Shown: one piece after another, positions 16,358-24,143 of the stretch
Layout of the letters: each line of letters starts with the position of its first letter
Position numbering within the stretch: the first letter of the stretch is position 1
Source of the DNA: a virus
DNA length: 64,000 nt
IMG/VR virus record: IMGVR_UViG_3300050821_024084
Location: 1-64,000 of that record
Direction: 5' to 3' (one strand)
Notes under the pieces: generated by a model
What the model saw: the letters and a program-made list of their open reading frames with translations, nothing else
Database searches by the model: none
What the model was told of the DNA's origin: nothing
Program-made: the position numbers and the translations under genes

Positions 16358-17512
16358 TCAGTTCTCCTCCGCGCTGAACGCGCCCGTCAGCGCGTCGACC
16401 CTGCTGCTGGTGTGCGCGGCGGGGTATGCCCTGGTGAAGTACCGGCACGCCGTGAGCAGCTCGGGCAGGTGGGCGGTGGCCCCCGGTGCAGGGGACCGGG
16501 CTGCGAGGGCTGCGCACGCCAGCAGGGGCGTCCACAGCTGGCGCTGACGGCCGTCCAGTTCAGCGGGCATGATGCCCGGCACGTAGGATTCCGCCAGGTC
16601 CAGCACGATCTCCTGGGCCAGCGGATCCGAGCCGAGGAACTTCATGTGCTCCTGGAGCTGCGGGAGCTGCTCCTTGTCGTGACGGCTGACCGGGGGCGGC
16701 GGCGGGAACACCTTCTCCGTCTCCACCGTGATGCAGCGCTCCAGCAGGTCGTCCAGCTGCTCGCCGCCGGCGGCCTTGAGCAGCACGCTCCGGGCGCACA
16801 GCAGCATCGCGCCGAACACCTCCATCTTCACCTGGGTCATGGACCGCCCGATGCGGCGCACCGCGTCCCGGGTGTACCCGGCAGTGAAGATGGACTGCGC
16901 GTCCACATGCTTGGTCGCCTGCCCGTTCGCGCCGAGGAAGAAGCGGTGCGCCTCGTCGAGGATCACCGTCTTCTGCTCGTTGAGCGCGGCGGCCAGCCCG
17001 TAGATGGTGGGCGACACGTCGATGAAATCCGGGTTGCCGACGAGCGCTAGCCCGAGACGGGCGGCTGCCGACTTGCCGGTGTTCTTGTCCCCGACGAACA
17101 GCCACCGGGGCGTTGCGTCCCAGATCAGCTGACCGGGTTCCGGGGTCTCCGTCTGGCGCTCCCGGAAGTGGGTGTGCATGATCCACGCGGCGTACCCCCG
17201 GACCGCCTCGTCCGGGAGCCGGAGATAGGTGTTCATGCCGTTGCGCATAGCGACCAGGCACTTGTGCATGATCGTGGCGAGTTCCTCGTCCGAGGAGCTG
17301 GGCGACAGCTCAATCACCGGCTGGGTGCTGGCGTAGCCTCGCGGTCCGGCCGGCTCGGCGAGGGTGAGGTTGTCTGGTATAGTGGCTGGGAGCAGGTCCG
17401 CTTGCGGCAGCTTGATGCCCCCCGGGGCGGTGCAGCCGTACCCGTGGAATCGGGAGCGCGGCGGCGCACCGCATGTGCAGGTCCCCGCCGTGGCGAGGGC
17501 TGGTGTGGTCAT
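16358..17512 (-). CDS. P-loop ATPase, phage/ICE type
   Basis: 384 residues from ATG 17512 (GGAAGGAC upstream). CTCG near the start may bind metal. Walker A LFVGDKNTGKSAAA at about 155 and Walker B KTVILDEAHRF at about 200, followed by SMTQVKMEVFGAMLLCARS and the ring-type arginines GRSMTQ. It resembles ATPases attached to primase-like proteins (DUF3631-like helicases) rather than DnaB. A DNA-unwinding or loading role in replication is probable; substrate not determinable. Confidence 0.78.
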   Translation of the reverse strand: MTTPALATAGTCTCGAPPRSRFHGYGCTAPGGIKLPQADLLPATIPDNLTLAEPAGPRGYASTQPVIELSPSSSDEELATIMHKCLVAMRNGMNTYLRLPDEAVRGYAAWIMHTHFRERQTETPEPGQLIWDATPRWLFVGDKNTGKSAAARLGLALVGNPDFIDVSPTIYGLAAALNEQKTVILDEAHRFFLGANGQATKHVDAQSIFTAGYTRDAVRRIGRSMTQVKMEVFGAMLLCARSVLLKAAGGEQLDDLLERCITVETEKVFPPPPPVSRHDKEQLPQLQEHMKFLGSDPLAQEIVLDLAESYVPGIMPAELDGRQRQLWTPLLACAALAARSPAPGATAHLPELLTACRYFTRAYPAAHTSSRVDALTGAFSAEEN

Positions 17513-17588
17513 TCCTGAGTGTCCTTCCCTGGGTCTGCGCTGAACGCGCATGCCACGTCAGCGGATGTCCGCTGACGAGCAAACGGGT
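17513..17588 (-). repeat. two-hairpin intergenic element 1
   Basis: Arms CGTCAGCGGA/TCCGCTGACG (10 bp) and a GCGC-TGAAC-GCGC hairpin precede the ribosome binding site of gene 17512. Shares the word gagcaaacggg with element 2. Confidence 0.7.
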
Positions 17589-17903
17589 TCAGGCTTTGAG
17601 CGCTTTCCGGATCACGAGCACTTGCAGCATGGACGCCCCGGAGATCGCGAGCGCAGTCGTCCCGAACTCCAGAGGCGGCCAGCCCCCTACGAGCCAGGGC
17701 CGGAAGATGCCGGCTCCGATTGCAGCCAGCCACACGCTGGAGCAGAACGCGCAGCTGATCAGGTCGTACAGCCAGCGTGACCAGGGCTTTTTCCTGCTAG
17801 CGAGCCACAGCCGCAGCGGGGCGCTGATCTTCGCCTGACTGCCGATCTGCGCTACGGTGCCCACGTCGAGGGCGAGCACCGCCGCCTGGACGACGGGGTT
17901 CAC
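17589..17903 (-). CDS. DUF1360-family membrane protein
   Basis: 104 residues. WLYDLISCAFCSSVWLAAI (about 45-65) is the DUF1360 signature (C-x-x-C-x-x-x-W in a membrane segment), with a second hydrophobic segment near the C-terminus. Members occur in phages and sporulating bacteria; biochemical role unknown. ATGA overlap with 17900..18229. Confidence 0.8.
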   Translation of the reverse strand: MNPVVQAAVLALDVGTVAQIGSQAKISAPLRLWLASRKKPWSRWLYDLISCAFCSSVWLAAIGAGIFRPWLVGGWPPLEFGTTALAISGASMLQVLVIRKALKA

Positions 17904-18229
17904 TTGTCCTTCTCATAGATCTCCGGCGAGCCGCAGCACCAGCCCACCGTCAGCCCGAGATGAGCGTACTTCGCCTCCCAGACCCGGAAGATGTCCTCCG
18001 CCTCGGGGCGGCTGAGTTTCCCCGCCCAGAACCTCGCCTGGGTGACGCGGAACTCCTCCTCGGCTTTCTCGCGCTCGTCTTCCTGCTCCGCGAGCGCGCT
18101 GTCGATCTCCTCCAGGCAGCACGCCACCTCCTCGCTCAGCCCGGGGTTGCGCAGGTCAGCGGAGCTGGCAGGCTCCGTCTCTGCTGATTTCTCCGCTGGG
18201 CGCTTGACGTTTTTCTGGACGTTCTTCAT
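17900..18229 (-). CDS. acidic coiled-coil hypothetical protein
   Basis: 109 residues from ATG 18229 (GGAAGGACC upstream). Basic N-terminus (KNVQKNVKRPAEK), then an acidic coiled coil (LEEIDSALAEQEDEREKAEEEF) and a C-terminal WCCGSPEIYEKDK. No family recognised. Confidence 0.7.
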   Translation of the reverse strand: MKNVQKNVKRPAEKSAETEPASSADLRNPGLSEEVACCLEEIDSALAEQEDEREKAEEEFRVTQARFWAGKLSRPEAEDIFRVWEAKYAHLGLTVGWCCGSPEIYEKDK

Positions 18230-18306
18230 GCTCGGTCCTTCCTCCCTCGGGATTGCGCTGAGTGCGCATACCCGCGCACGGCGTGACCGCGCGCGAGCAA
18301 ACGGGC
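18230..18306 (-). repeat. two-hairpin intergenic element 2
   Basis: A CGCGC-rich stem with one mismatch and a TGCGC-TGAGT-GCGCA hairpin, followed by the ribosome binding site of gene 18229; same gagcaaacggg word as element 1. Confidence 0.65.
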
Positions 18307-18423
18307 TCAGGGCCGCAGCCACCAGTGGTTGTCTACGCCCAGACCCTGGAGCAGTGTCCGGGGGTCGGAGCCTGGTCCGGTGTCCGCGTTGGGCGCGTTG
18401 CCGTTGCTGAAGCTCTTGTCCAT
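18307..18423 (-). CDS. 38-residue peptide
   Basis: ATG 18423 with GAGGAAGGATC upstream; first gene after the promoter at 18483-18515. The peptide starts MDKSFSNGNAPNADTG and ends VDNHWWLRP; Asn/Gly-rich leader-like front and aromatic C-terminus. It might be a secreted or modified peptide but there is no evidence beyond composition. Confidence 0.6.
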   Translation of the reverse strand: MDKSFSNGNAPNADTGPGSDPRTLLQGLGVDNHWWLRP

Positions 18424-18482
18424 GTGCGATCCTTCCTCGCGGGGGACATAGCAAGGTAAATTTGCTGTTGCGTACGGTACCC

Positions 18483-18515
18483 AGTATACCCCCTAGGGGG
18501 CGTCCGGCTGTTTAC
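18483..18515 (-). promoter_or_regulatory. leftward promoter with GCTGTTTAC
   Basis: Leftward -10 TATACT (18488-18483); GCTGTTTAC at 18507-18515; between them the palindrome CCCCCTAGGGGG. Drives the 38-residue peptide gene and the genes after it. Confidence 0.65.
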
Positions 18516-18726
18516 CTGCGGCATTCGGGTGCTCCCGCACGCTGGCGAGACGCAGCTGGAAGCGCCGCGTGCGCCCGGTGTCGGGGTAGGTAACGGAGAT
18601 TTCCACCAGATTAGGCGTGAGAGGCGTTACCGTGATATCGTCACCGGTAACGCCCTCGGGGGCTCCGGGGAAGTACGGCAGGAGCGCGAGGGCGTTCCGC
18701 AGGTACTCCCGGAGCCAGTCATGCAG
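18493..18726 (-). CDS. hypothetical protein, start unclear
   Basis: The frame DPLHDWLREYLRNALALL...ITVTPLTPNLVEISVTYP...FQLRLASV is protein-like and ends at TAG 18495-18493, but no ATG/GTG/TTG is in frame. A GTG overlapping the previous stop (CAGTGACCC) would fit if one C were added to the CCC run. Start is set at CTG 18726 provisionally. Confidence 0.5.
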   Translation of the reverse strand: MHDWLREYLRNALALLPYFPGAPEGVTGDDITVTPLTPNLVEISVTYPDTGRTRRFQLRLASVREHPNAAGKQPDAP

Positions 18727-18730
18727 CGGG

Positions 18731-19045
18731 TCACTGTTCGTCGGGTACCTCCTCCGGTACGCAGGGCTCGTAGGTCCAGCGCTCCAGCGTGTCCTCGGGC
18801 GGGATGGCCTTGTGCCCGATGAGGACGTTGCCGTGCTCGCTCTCGCGTACGACGCACGCGTCGCAGATTACTACCGCGAGATACTCCAGGGAAGCCGCAC
18901 CCGGGCTCGGGTCGTAGACCGTCGAGCCGTAGTTGCCGTGCGCGATGAAGATGAGGCCCGGGTACGGGGCGGAACCGAACCACCCGGGCAGCGCGTTCTC
19001 CATGGTGCGGCGGCAGATGATGCAGAGCACATCGCTGAATTTCAA
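18731..19045 (-). CDS. zinc-ribbon-type hypothetical protein
   Basis: 104 residues from TTG 19045, which overlaps the stop of the upstream gene; an internal ATG at 19002 would cut off CIIC. CIIC and CDAC give a likely zinc site; the rest is HGNYGSTVYDPSPGA..LEYLAVVICDACV. Function unknown. Confidence 0.65.
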   Translation of the reverse strand: MKFSDVLCIICRRTMENALPGWFGSAPYPGLIFIAHGNYGSTVYDPSPGAASLEYLAVVICDACVVRESEHGNVLIGHKAIPPEDTLERWTYEPCVPEEVPDEQ

Positions 19046-19362
19046 TGGCCTGTCCCCATGGTGACGAACGCCCACGCTACGAATGCCCATGCAGCTATGC
19101 ATATGAGCAGCATGAAGGTGGCTCTTGCGTCTTCCCGCCGCTTCCGCCGCTTCCGCTTGCGCTCTGCTTCTCGCTGTGCGCGGACTCGCTCGCGTTCCTT
19201 GCGCTCCTTCTCGTCCAGCCACGCCGCCACGGCCGGAGTAACGCGCCGGGCGATCTTCTGGTGGTCCTTGCCGGTCTTGACGAAGTGCGCGACGGCCTCT
19301 TCGTAGCGCGCGATCTGCTCGTGCGGGCTAGCCGGCATCAGGCGCTTCGGGTTGAGTCTCAT
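19042..19362 (-). CDS. basic coiled-coil protein with C-terminal membrane segment
   Basis: 106 residues (a start at 19338 is also possible, overlapping the previous stop). The middle is a Lys/Arg/Glu helix (DEKERKERERVRAQREAERK), and the last 25 residues FMLLICIAAWAFVAWAFV form one tail-anchor membrane helix. Function unknown. Confidence 0.65.
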   Translation of the reverse strand: MRLNPKRLMPASPHEQIARYEEAVAHFVKTGKDHQKIARRVTPAVAAWLDEKERKERERVRAQREAERKRKRRKRREDARATFMLLICIAAWAFVAWAFVTMGTGH

Positions 19363-19741
19363 CGGACGGCCCGTACCTTTCCTGATAGCGGGTGAGCAGC
19401 CTGGCGAGAAAATCCGGGCTGAGCTGCCAGGTGGTCGTCGGCCAGGCTTCCGAGAGGAACTGACCCGAGATGATGTAATCCACGATCGTCATCCCGGCAG
19501 CGCGGGCTCCGTCGATCACGGTGTCCATCAGCGCAGCTTCCTGTGCGATGTGGTCGATCTCCTGCACGCGGAGCCGCTCGTCGCGCAGTACCATGATGAT
19601 GTACTCCGGCAGCGTGATGCTCAGCCGCTCCGCGTAGCCGTAGGCGCTCATCAGTTCGAGGGCGAGCCCGTGGTTGCGCTTCTTGTCCTCATCCCACAGC
19701 TCGTCGGCGAAGCCGGGCGCTATCTCGAACCGGTCACTCAC
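19328..19741 (-). CDS. hypothetical protein
   Basis: 137 residues, helical and acidic, no recognised motif; start overlaps the stop of gene 19738..19911 by four bases. Three consecutive leftward genes here are translationally coupled. Confidence 0.7.
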   Translation of the reverse strand: MSDRFEIAPGFADELWDEDKKRNHGLALELMSAYGYAERLSITLPEYIIMVLRDERLRVQEIDHIAQEAALMDTVIDGARAAGMTIVDYIISGQFLSEAWPTTTWQLSPDFLARLLTRYQERYGPSDETQPEAPDAG

Positions 19742-19911
19742 CGGAGCACCTCGTCGTCGGATTGTGACAGGACGATGCCCTTGAGCATCGTCACCTCGGC
19801 TTCGAGCTGCCCGATGCGGGTGTCCTGCTCGCGAGCGATCTCCGTCAGGAGACCGAGGGCCAGCTGGTGTCCCTTGAGCAGCATGTACACCCGGTGGTAG
19901 TCAGGGTCCAC
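19738..19911 (-). CDS. small coiled-coil protein
   Basis: 57 residues from GTG 19911 (AGAGGAAGG upstream). EIAREQDTRIGQLEAEVTML forms a short heptad repeat. A longer in-frame ATG at 19995 lacks a ribosome binding site and cuts through the YidD-like gene. Confidence 0.65.
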   Translation of the reverse strand: MDPDYHRVYMLLKGHQLALGLLTEIAREQDTRIGQLEAEVTMLKGIVLSQSDDEVLR

Positions 19912-19939
19912 TGTTTCCTTCCTCTGTTTTTCAGGGGCC

Positions 19940-20113
19940 CTAATCCGTTCCCGGGTAGGGCTTGCCGACGCACTTCTCCCCCACCATGGAGGCACGGTGC
20001 GCAGCCGCGAGAATGCCGTGCGTGAGCGCGTACCCCGAGCAGGACGGGGTGAGCGTGCAGATAGCCTGACGCGGCAGACGCCGGTACAGGTGTATGAGCA
20101 GTCTGCTGACCAT
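19940..20113 (-). CDS. YidD-like membrane-protein insertion factor
   Basis: 57 residues from ATG 20113 (AAGGAGATCC upstream). LLIHLYRRLP, then CTLTPSCSGYALTHGI and the later MVGEKC match the YidD/DUF37 pattern (Y..L....C...PSCSxYA...I..HG). Cellular YidD is slightly longer and helps YidC insert membrane proteins. Its presence among many small phage membrane proteins makes sense but is inference. It is too short for usual open-frame lists. Confidence 0.7.
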   Translation of the reverse strand: MVSRLLIHLYRRLPRQAICTLTPSCSGYALTHGILAAAHRASMVGEKCVGKPYPGTD

Positions 20114-20221
20114 CTCCCCGGGATCTCCTTCCTGCGTGCTCTCCTGGCACGCTCCGCCGTCCCCGGACGGGAGGTAAGAAAAATCCGGGGACGACGGGCC
20201 GCGTCAGGCGGCGGGAGAAGG
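20114..20221 (-). repeat. two-hairpin intergenic element 3
   Basis: GTCCCCGGA/TCCGGGGAC (9 bp) and GCGTGC-CAGGAGA-GCACGC, the latter carrying the common CCAG loop, just before the YidD-like gene. Confidence 0.65.
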
Positions 20222-20372
20222 TCAGAGGGCGAGAGCGAGGGAAGCGGTCACCAGGCAGCAGGTCATCACGTGCTCGGCTTCCGCCTGGATGCGGGCGGTC
20301 CAGCCTCGCCGGGCGATCAGGCGGCGGACGAAGGCGCAGTTGCCTTCCTCGGTGTAGGGCTCCCGGATCATT
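20222..20372 (-). pseudogene. small gene broken by one base at an AAA run
   Basis: ATG 20372 (AAGGAG upstream) starts MIREPYTEEG; a one-base surplus in GGCAAACTG shifts the frame, after which NCAFVRRLIARRGWTARIQAE continues in the +1 frame to TGA 20224-20222. Total 151 bases, not a multiple of three. Removing one A gives a 49-residue helical protein. Confidence 0.5.
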
Positions 20373-20400
20373 CCTAGTCTCCTTGGGTTATAGCCGGTGC

Positions 20401-20808
20401 TCAGCTGTGAACGGTGCTGCTGGTAGCCGCGCAGAGTCCAGGCTTAGCCTCGACTACGTCGCGGTATTCGGCGTTCTTGACGAGCCCCGGGAGCCAGGAC
20501 TCATACGGCCACGGGTTCCCGGTCTCCCACGCGGAAATGCGGTTCCACGAGTTGTACCGGCCGTGCGCCTGCTCCTCCCGTATCTGAGTGATGACGAGCC
20601 GGTGCGCTATCACGTGCTCCGGGCCGACGATCCGGTCTTCCAGACCGGGGTTACGCCCGCCCACTGCCGTAAGATGGATCTTGACCGGGGTGCAGTGACT
20701 CGTGCTGCCTCCGCCGCCTGTCGGGGCGGTGAGTGCACTAGCCGTGCCGGCGCTCGCTCCGACGAGGGTGACGGCTGCCGCCGCCACTGCGAGATTACGG
20801 ATCTTCAC
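20401..20808 (-). CDS. secreted hypothetical protein
   Basis: 135 residues. Sec signal peptide at 1-26 (MKIRNLAVAAAAVTLVGASA, then cleavage near TASA-LT). Mature part has two cysteines and a central HVIAHRLVITQIREEQAHGR helix; no enzymatic motif. A leftward -10 TATACT lies at 20860-20855. A surface or exclusion role is possible; unknown. Confidence 0.78.
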   Translation of the reverse strand: MKIRNLAVAAAAVTLVGASAGTASALTAPTGGGGSTSHCTPVKIHLTAVGGRNPGLEDRIVGPEHVIAHRLVITQIREEQAHGRYNSWNRISAWETGNPWPYESWLPGLVKNAEYRDVVEAKPGLCAATSSTVHS

Positions 20809-20886
20809 GTTCTAGTCTCCTTGGGGTAGGGTAATGCGGTGGTGCTACACACCCAGTATAGCACGCCGCACCGTCTTCGCACCCGG

Positions 20887-21296
20887 TCAGCGCGCGGGCG
20901 GGACGTCCTCGCCCAGCCAGTGGCGACGGATCTCACGAGCGATCTCCGCCAGGCTGTAGACATTCTCGTCGTTGAGCACGGTTGCCTCGTAGTCTCCGAT
21001 CACAGGATCGGAAGCGCCCGGTTCCAGCCCGAGGAATTCCACGACCGCATCCGGGAGAGTTCCACTCTCCCCGTCGTAGGTGATGGTGCCGTCCACATCA
21101 TCTTCCTCGACGCGGAGCTCGACGCCGTGCTTGATAGCGGTCAGGCAGGCCACTCCCAGACAGCAGAGTCCCTGCTTCTGAGAGTAGATCCCGTCCTCGG
21201 ATACCTCGGTGCGATGGAGATACCCGGTGGTCTGCGGGTATCTCCTGATTCGAGTTCCTCGACCCACCACCGGACTGCCTGCTCGTTGAACTGCAT
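20887..21296 (-). pseudogene. DUF6197-like paralogue with one-base frameshift
   Basis: ATG 21296 begins MQFNEQAVRWWVEELESG, matching its neighbour's MANQEAMRWWAEDLESG, but the following YPQTTGYLHRTEV...GLCCLGVACLTAIKHGVELRV lies in the next frame. The region is 410 bases long; adding one G to the GG of tcaggagatac restores ESGRYPQT. Sequencing error and real decay are both possible. Confidence 0.75.
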
Positions 21297-21721
21297 CAGT
21301 GTCCTTCCTTCTCAGGGGCTTCCCCGAGGTACGTCTCCCGGATCGCGCGCGCGATGCGTTCCAGCGACCACAGGTCGACGGCACTGTCGTTAGCGTAGGC
21401 CGCCCGGGTACGGAGCCTGCCCTGATCGTAAGCAAGCTCCGGGTTGCGCATCTCATCTTCCGTCACTCCCAGGAACTCCGCGACCTTCTCCGGCAGCAGC
21501 TGAGTCGAGCCGTCGTAGCTGACAGTCCCGTCGTCGTGGAACTCGACTCTCAGCTCGACGCCGTGCTTCATTGCCGTCTCGCAGGCGACCCCGAGACAGC
21601 AGTACCCGGCCGGGACCCCGTTCGGGGCAGCCTCGGTGCGTCGCAGGCACCCCTTCGTCTGCGGGTACTCGCCGGACTCCAGGTCCTCTGCCCACCAGCG
21701 CATAGCTTCCTGATTTGCCAT
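21296..21721 (-). CDS. DUF6197-like paralogue
   Basis: 141 residues from ATG 21721 (AAGAGGAAGG upstream). Core motifs YPQTKGCLRRTE, GYCCLGVACETAMKHGVELRV, LPEKVAEFLG and SLERIARAIRE. It is followed immediately (TGATG overlap) by a frameshifted copy, so this is a tandem duplication. Function unknown. Confidence 0.8.
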   Translation of the reverse strand: MANQEAMRWWAEDLESGEYPQTKGCLRRTEAAPNGVPAGYCCLGVACETAMKHGVELRVEFHDDGTVSYDGSTQLLPEKVAEFLGVTEDEMRNPELAYDQGRLRTRAAYANDSAVDLWSLERIARAIRETYLGEAPEKEGH

Positions 21722-21793
21722 GATATCCTTCCTCTTGAGGGTTTTCCTCCGTGCGGAGGGAACAGTCAGTGAGCGACTGCTCACTGACCATCC
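21722..21793 (-). repeat. two-hairpin intergenic element 4
   Basis: GTCAGTGAGC-GACT-GCTCACTGAC (10 bp) and CCTCCG-TG-CGGAGG, then the ribosome binding site of 21721. Confidence 0.75.
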
Positions 21794-22159
21794 TCAGCGC
21801 GCGGCGGGCTTCCAGTCCCCGTCGCTCTCGGCGGCGTGCGCCTCGCAGAAGTGGACGTCGTCCCGGGTGTAGGAACCCGGCTCGGGGCAGTACGGGACGT
21901 CGCACTCCGTGTCCCGGACCTCCACCTCGTCCGCTTCCCATTCGAAAGTGATGTGGAACGTCTTGCCCGACTGCGGAACTGCCACTACGACCGTTCCCGT
22001 GACGGGATTGCGCCGTCGCATGTGCTGACGGGGCCAGCCCACGACGATCAGGCTGGTGCGCACCGTGCCGGAGGTGAAGACGATCTCGTCGCGCTCCTGC
22101 ACGTTGCGCAGCGGCGTGGTGAGCGTCTTCGGGGTCACGATTTCTTCCCAGTTAGTCAT
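21794..22159 (-). CDS. hypothetical protein with C-terminal zinc-like motif
   Basis: 121 residues. Beta-rich first part (SGTVRTSLIVVGW, TVVVAVPQSGKTFHI), then CDVPYC...VHFCEAHAAE, a CxxxxC..C..H metal-binding pattern. Overlaps the next gene by eight bases. Unknown function. Confidence 0.7.
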   Translation of the reverse strand: MTNWEEIVTPKTLTTPLRNVQERDEIVFTSGTVRTSLIVVGWPRQHMRRRNPVTGTVVVAVPQSGKTFHITFEWEADEVEVRDTECDVPYCPEPGSYTRDDVHFCEAHAAESDGDWKPAAR

Positions 22160-22334
22160 CCTCCGTGACCTCCCAGCTGCCGATCGGGGTGCCCATCACA
22201 TCCCTGAGCTTGCCCCTGTACCCGGGCGCGAGGCTGCCTGCCAGGTCCTGGTCCATAAGGCCGAGCGCGAAGCGAGCCTCCTCCTCCGGGAATTCTGCTG
22301 CGTCCGGGATGTGAAAGCGGATGCGTACTTCCAT
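22152..22334 (-). CDS. small hypothetical protein
   Basis: 60 residues from ATG 22334 (AAGGAC upstream), overlapping the stop of the 37-residue membrane gene. Begins MEVRIRFHIPDAAEFPEEEA; acidic. Unknown. Confidence 0.65.
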   Translation of the reverse strand: MEVRIRFHIPDAAEFPEEEARFALGLMDQDLAGSLAPGYRGKLRDVMGTPIGSWEVTEDD

Positions 22335-22447
22335 CAGTCCTTGTCCTTCCATGATTCGATGAGGAGCCTGACTGCGCGCACCACGATGGAGATGGCAATC
22401 GCCATCTCCACCAGCAATGCTGCGATGAGCAGGTCTTTCAGGATCAT
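22334..22447 (-). CDS. 37-residue membrane peptide
   Basis: ATG 22447; one hydrophobic helix (LLIAALLVEMAIAISIVV) and a basic/acidic tail ending WKDKD. TGATG overlap with the next gene supports translation. Function unknown. Confidence 0.65.
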   Translation of the reverse strand: MILKDLLIAALLVEMAIAISIVVRAVRLLIESWKDKD

Positions 22448-22448
22448 T

Positions 22449-22736
22449 TCAGCTGAAGTCTGCACCCCAGGTGCCCGCCTGCACGAATACGAGGTAGCCG
22501 CTCTGCTGCACGATGCGGATGATGTTCCGGGCTGTGTCCTCGCTCTCGGTGCGGAACATCACGGCGTCGTGATCACCGTCAGACATGATTGACCACGTGA
22601 AGTGAGAGGCCACGGGGAGCGCGTCCCGGAGCTGCATGACGCGCCCGTTGATGAGCTCATACCGGCTGAGGTCCCCTAGCGTAGAGGTGAACTCCGGGTT
22701 TCCGCCGGATCCTGCCATGACTATAACGGTGTACAT
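22449..22736 (-). CDS. hypothetical protein
   Basis: 95 residues, alpha/beta, starts MYTVIVMAGSGGNPEF; no motif beyond an initial glycine-rich loop too irregular for nucleotide binding. Preceded by element 5. Confidence 0.7.
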   Translation of the reverse strand: MYTVIVMAGSGGNPEFTSTLGDLSRYELINGRVMQLRDALPVASHFTWSIMSDGDHDAVMFRTESEDTARNIIRIVQQSGYLVFVQAGTWGADFS

Positions 22737-22803
22737 GCTTACCCTTCCTTGTCATTCCTCCGTGCGGAGGAGACGCAGCCCGCGTCGTGCGCGGGCGGCA
22801 TCT
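22737..22803 (-). repeat. two-hairpin intergenic element 5
   Basis: GCCCGCG-TCGTG-CGCGGGC and CCTCCG-TG-CGGAGG; the second hairpin matches that of element 4. Confidence 0.75.
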
Positions 22804-23271
22804 TCACTGCGCGTCGGGGTCGAGGGGGTCCGGGCGGAACTGTGACGGGTCGGGTGCGCCTCCGCCCGGAAGCATCGGCTGGCCGGGGTAGCGGTTGTCA
22901 CTGTCGTGGGCGCGTGCGATGATCGCGTAGGCGTTGGCGATGATCAGGTGCTCCTCCGGGCGGAAGCTGTCACCCATGGAGTCCCAGAACCGCCCGAGCA
23001 GCTCCTCCAGCTGTCCTAGCTCATCCTGGTGCGCTCGCACGGTGCTGCGCGGGCGTCCGATCCGGGAGCCGTTCGCCTTCGCAGCGATTGCTGCGAGGGC
23101 GTGCACGCTTCCCGTGAAGCGGATGGTGGGCCACTGATCGCCGTGGATGCGGCCGAGGATCTCATACGATGCGGTGCCTTTCGGCCCCATCAGCTCCTTA
23201 GCGATGTCATGCAGGGACTCACCGTCCTCGACGATGACCTGCTGGTCGAGATGCGTGATGTCCGTCTTCAT
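22804..23271 (-). CDS. hypothetical protein with N-terminal LysM-like outline
   Basis: 155 residues. QQVIVEDGESLHDIAKELMG vaguely recalls a LysM start but the rest does not fit. The middle is helical (DELGQLEELLGRFWDSMGD), the C-terminus Pro/Asp-rich. No confident family. Confidence 0.65.
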   Translation of the reverse strand: MKTDITHLDQQVIVEDGESLHDIAKELMGPKGTASYEILGRIHGDQWPTIRFTGSVHALAAIAAKANGSRIGRPRSTVRAHQDELGQLEELLGRFWDSMGDSFRPEEHLIIANAYAIIARAHDSDNRYPGQPMLPGGGAPDPSQFRPDPLDPDAQ

Positions 23272-23275
23272 TCCT

Positions 23276-23701
23276 TTACCTCCCTGGATTTTCCTCTGTA
23301 ACCGATCCGTCCGGGCTGATAATCAGGATGGGCCGCCCGAGCTTCCGCGCATACCGGACCGTGTGCCAGACCCCGGATCTGACTTCCTCATAGGCATGCA
23401 GCGGCGCGGCGATAAGCTCAGCCGTCTCATCCACGATGTGCGTGTTGCGCACCAGGTACGGGAACTGCTCGCGGCGCTCGTCCACGTCACAGTCCGCCCG
23501 GTCGTGCTGCTTGACCGGAGGGTGACCGACGATATGCAGGCCCAGCCTGCGCGCGATGACCCCTGCCTCGTAGTCTGCGCCCACGCACTCTCCGTGATGC
23601 AGGATGACTCTCCTTTCTAGGAGAATCTCTGCCTGCGCAGCCTGGAGCGCGGTCATTCCCTGACCTGTCCCCGTGAAGCCGGTTGCGTGCGAGGGTGTCA
23701 T
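23276..23701 (-). CDS. SLOG-fold (YspA/DprA-like) nucleotide-binding protein
   Basis: 141 residues. GFTGTGQGMT at 8-17 is the glycine-rich loop; ILHHGECVGADYEAGVIARRLG, HIVGHPP, RNTHIVDETAELIAAP and SGVWHTVRYARKLGRPILII complete a small SLOG domain. Family members bind nucleotides, NAD or ADP-ribose-type ligands; a phage copy could sense or bind a defence signal. First gene after the promoter at 23736-23747. Confidence 0.83.
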   Translation of the reverse strand: MTPSHATGFTGTGQGMTALQAAQAEILLERRVILHHGECVGADYEAGVIARRLGLHIVGHPPVKQHDRADCDVDERREQFPYLVRNTHIVDETAELIAAPLHAYEEVRSGVWHTVRYARKLGRPILIISPDGSVTEENPGR

Positions 23702-23735
23702 CGGCGCTTACCTCCCTGGTGCGTGCATGGTGTAT

Positions 23736-23747
23736 GTAAACAGCATA
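23736..23747 (-). promoter_or_regulatory. leftward -10 overlapped by GCTGTTTAC
   Basis: TATGCT reads leftward at 23747-23742 and runs directly into GCTGTTTAC (23744-23736). To its right, GCGCCATGG...CCATGGCGC forms an additional inverted repeat. Confidence 0.6.
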
Positions 23748-23808
23748 CCAGGGCAGCGCGCGCCATGGTACCCGGTCTGAGCCGTATGCCATGGCGCACG
23801 CAACCGCG

Positions 23809-24117
23809 CTAGCTGCCCGAGGGCTGCTGGTACTCGCATGCGAGCTCTGAGTCACCCCGGAGCTTCGCGACGATCCGGTCGCCCTCTGTGATATCGCGCA
23901 TCGCCGGGACGACGTGCTCGTCGCAGACCCGCGTGCTCTGCGTGTAGCCCCGGTCGTAGACGATCCAGGTCGCGCGACGCGGCTCCTGGTCCGCGAACAG
24001 TGCCGCGTACTGCCGGGCGGCGTCGGCCGTGCTCGTCGCGTCCAGTGTGCAGCGATCCATCAGGGTCATGGGAGACTGAGCCTCCCGCTGCATGAGGACC
24101 GTGATTTCTGTCTTCAT
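23809..24117 (-). CDS. hypothetical protein
   Basis: 102 residues starting MKTEITVLMQREAQSP; alpha/beta with one Cys-Asp-Glu-His cluster (STRVCDEHVVPAM). Located between two promoters or elements. Unknown. Confidence 0.68.
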   Translation of the reverse strand: MKTEITVLMQREAQSPMTLMDRCTLDATSTADAARQYAALFADQEPRRATWIVYDRGYTQSTRVCDEHVVPAMRDITEGDRIVAKLRGDSELACEYQQPSGS

Positions 24118-24143
24118 TCCTTACCTCCTAAAGTTCGAAAAAA

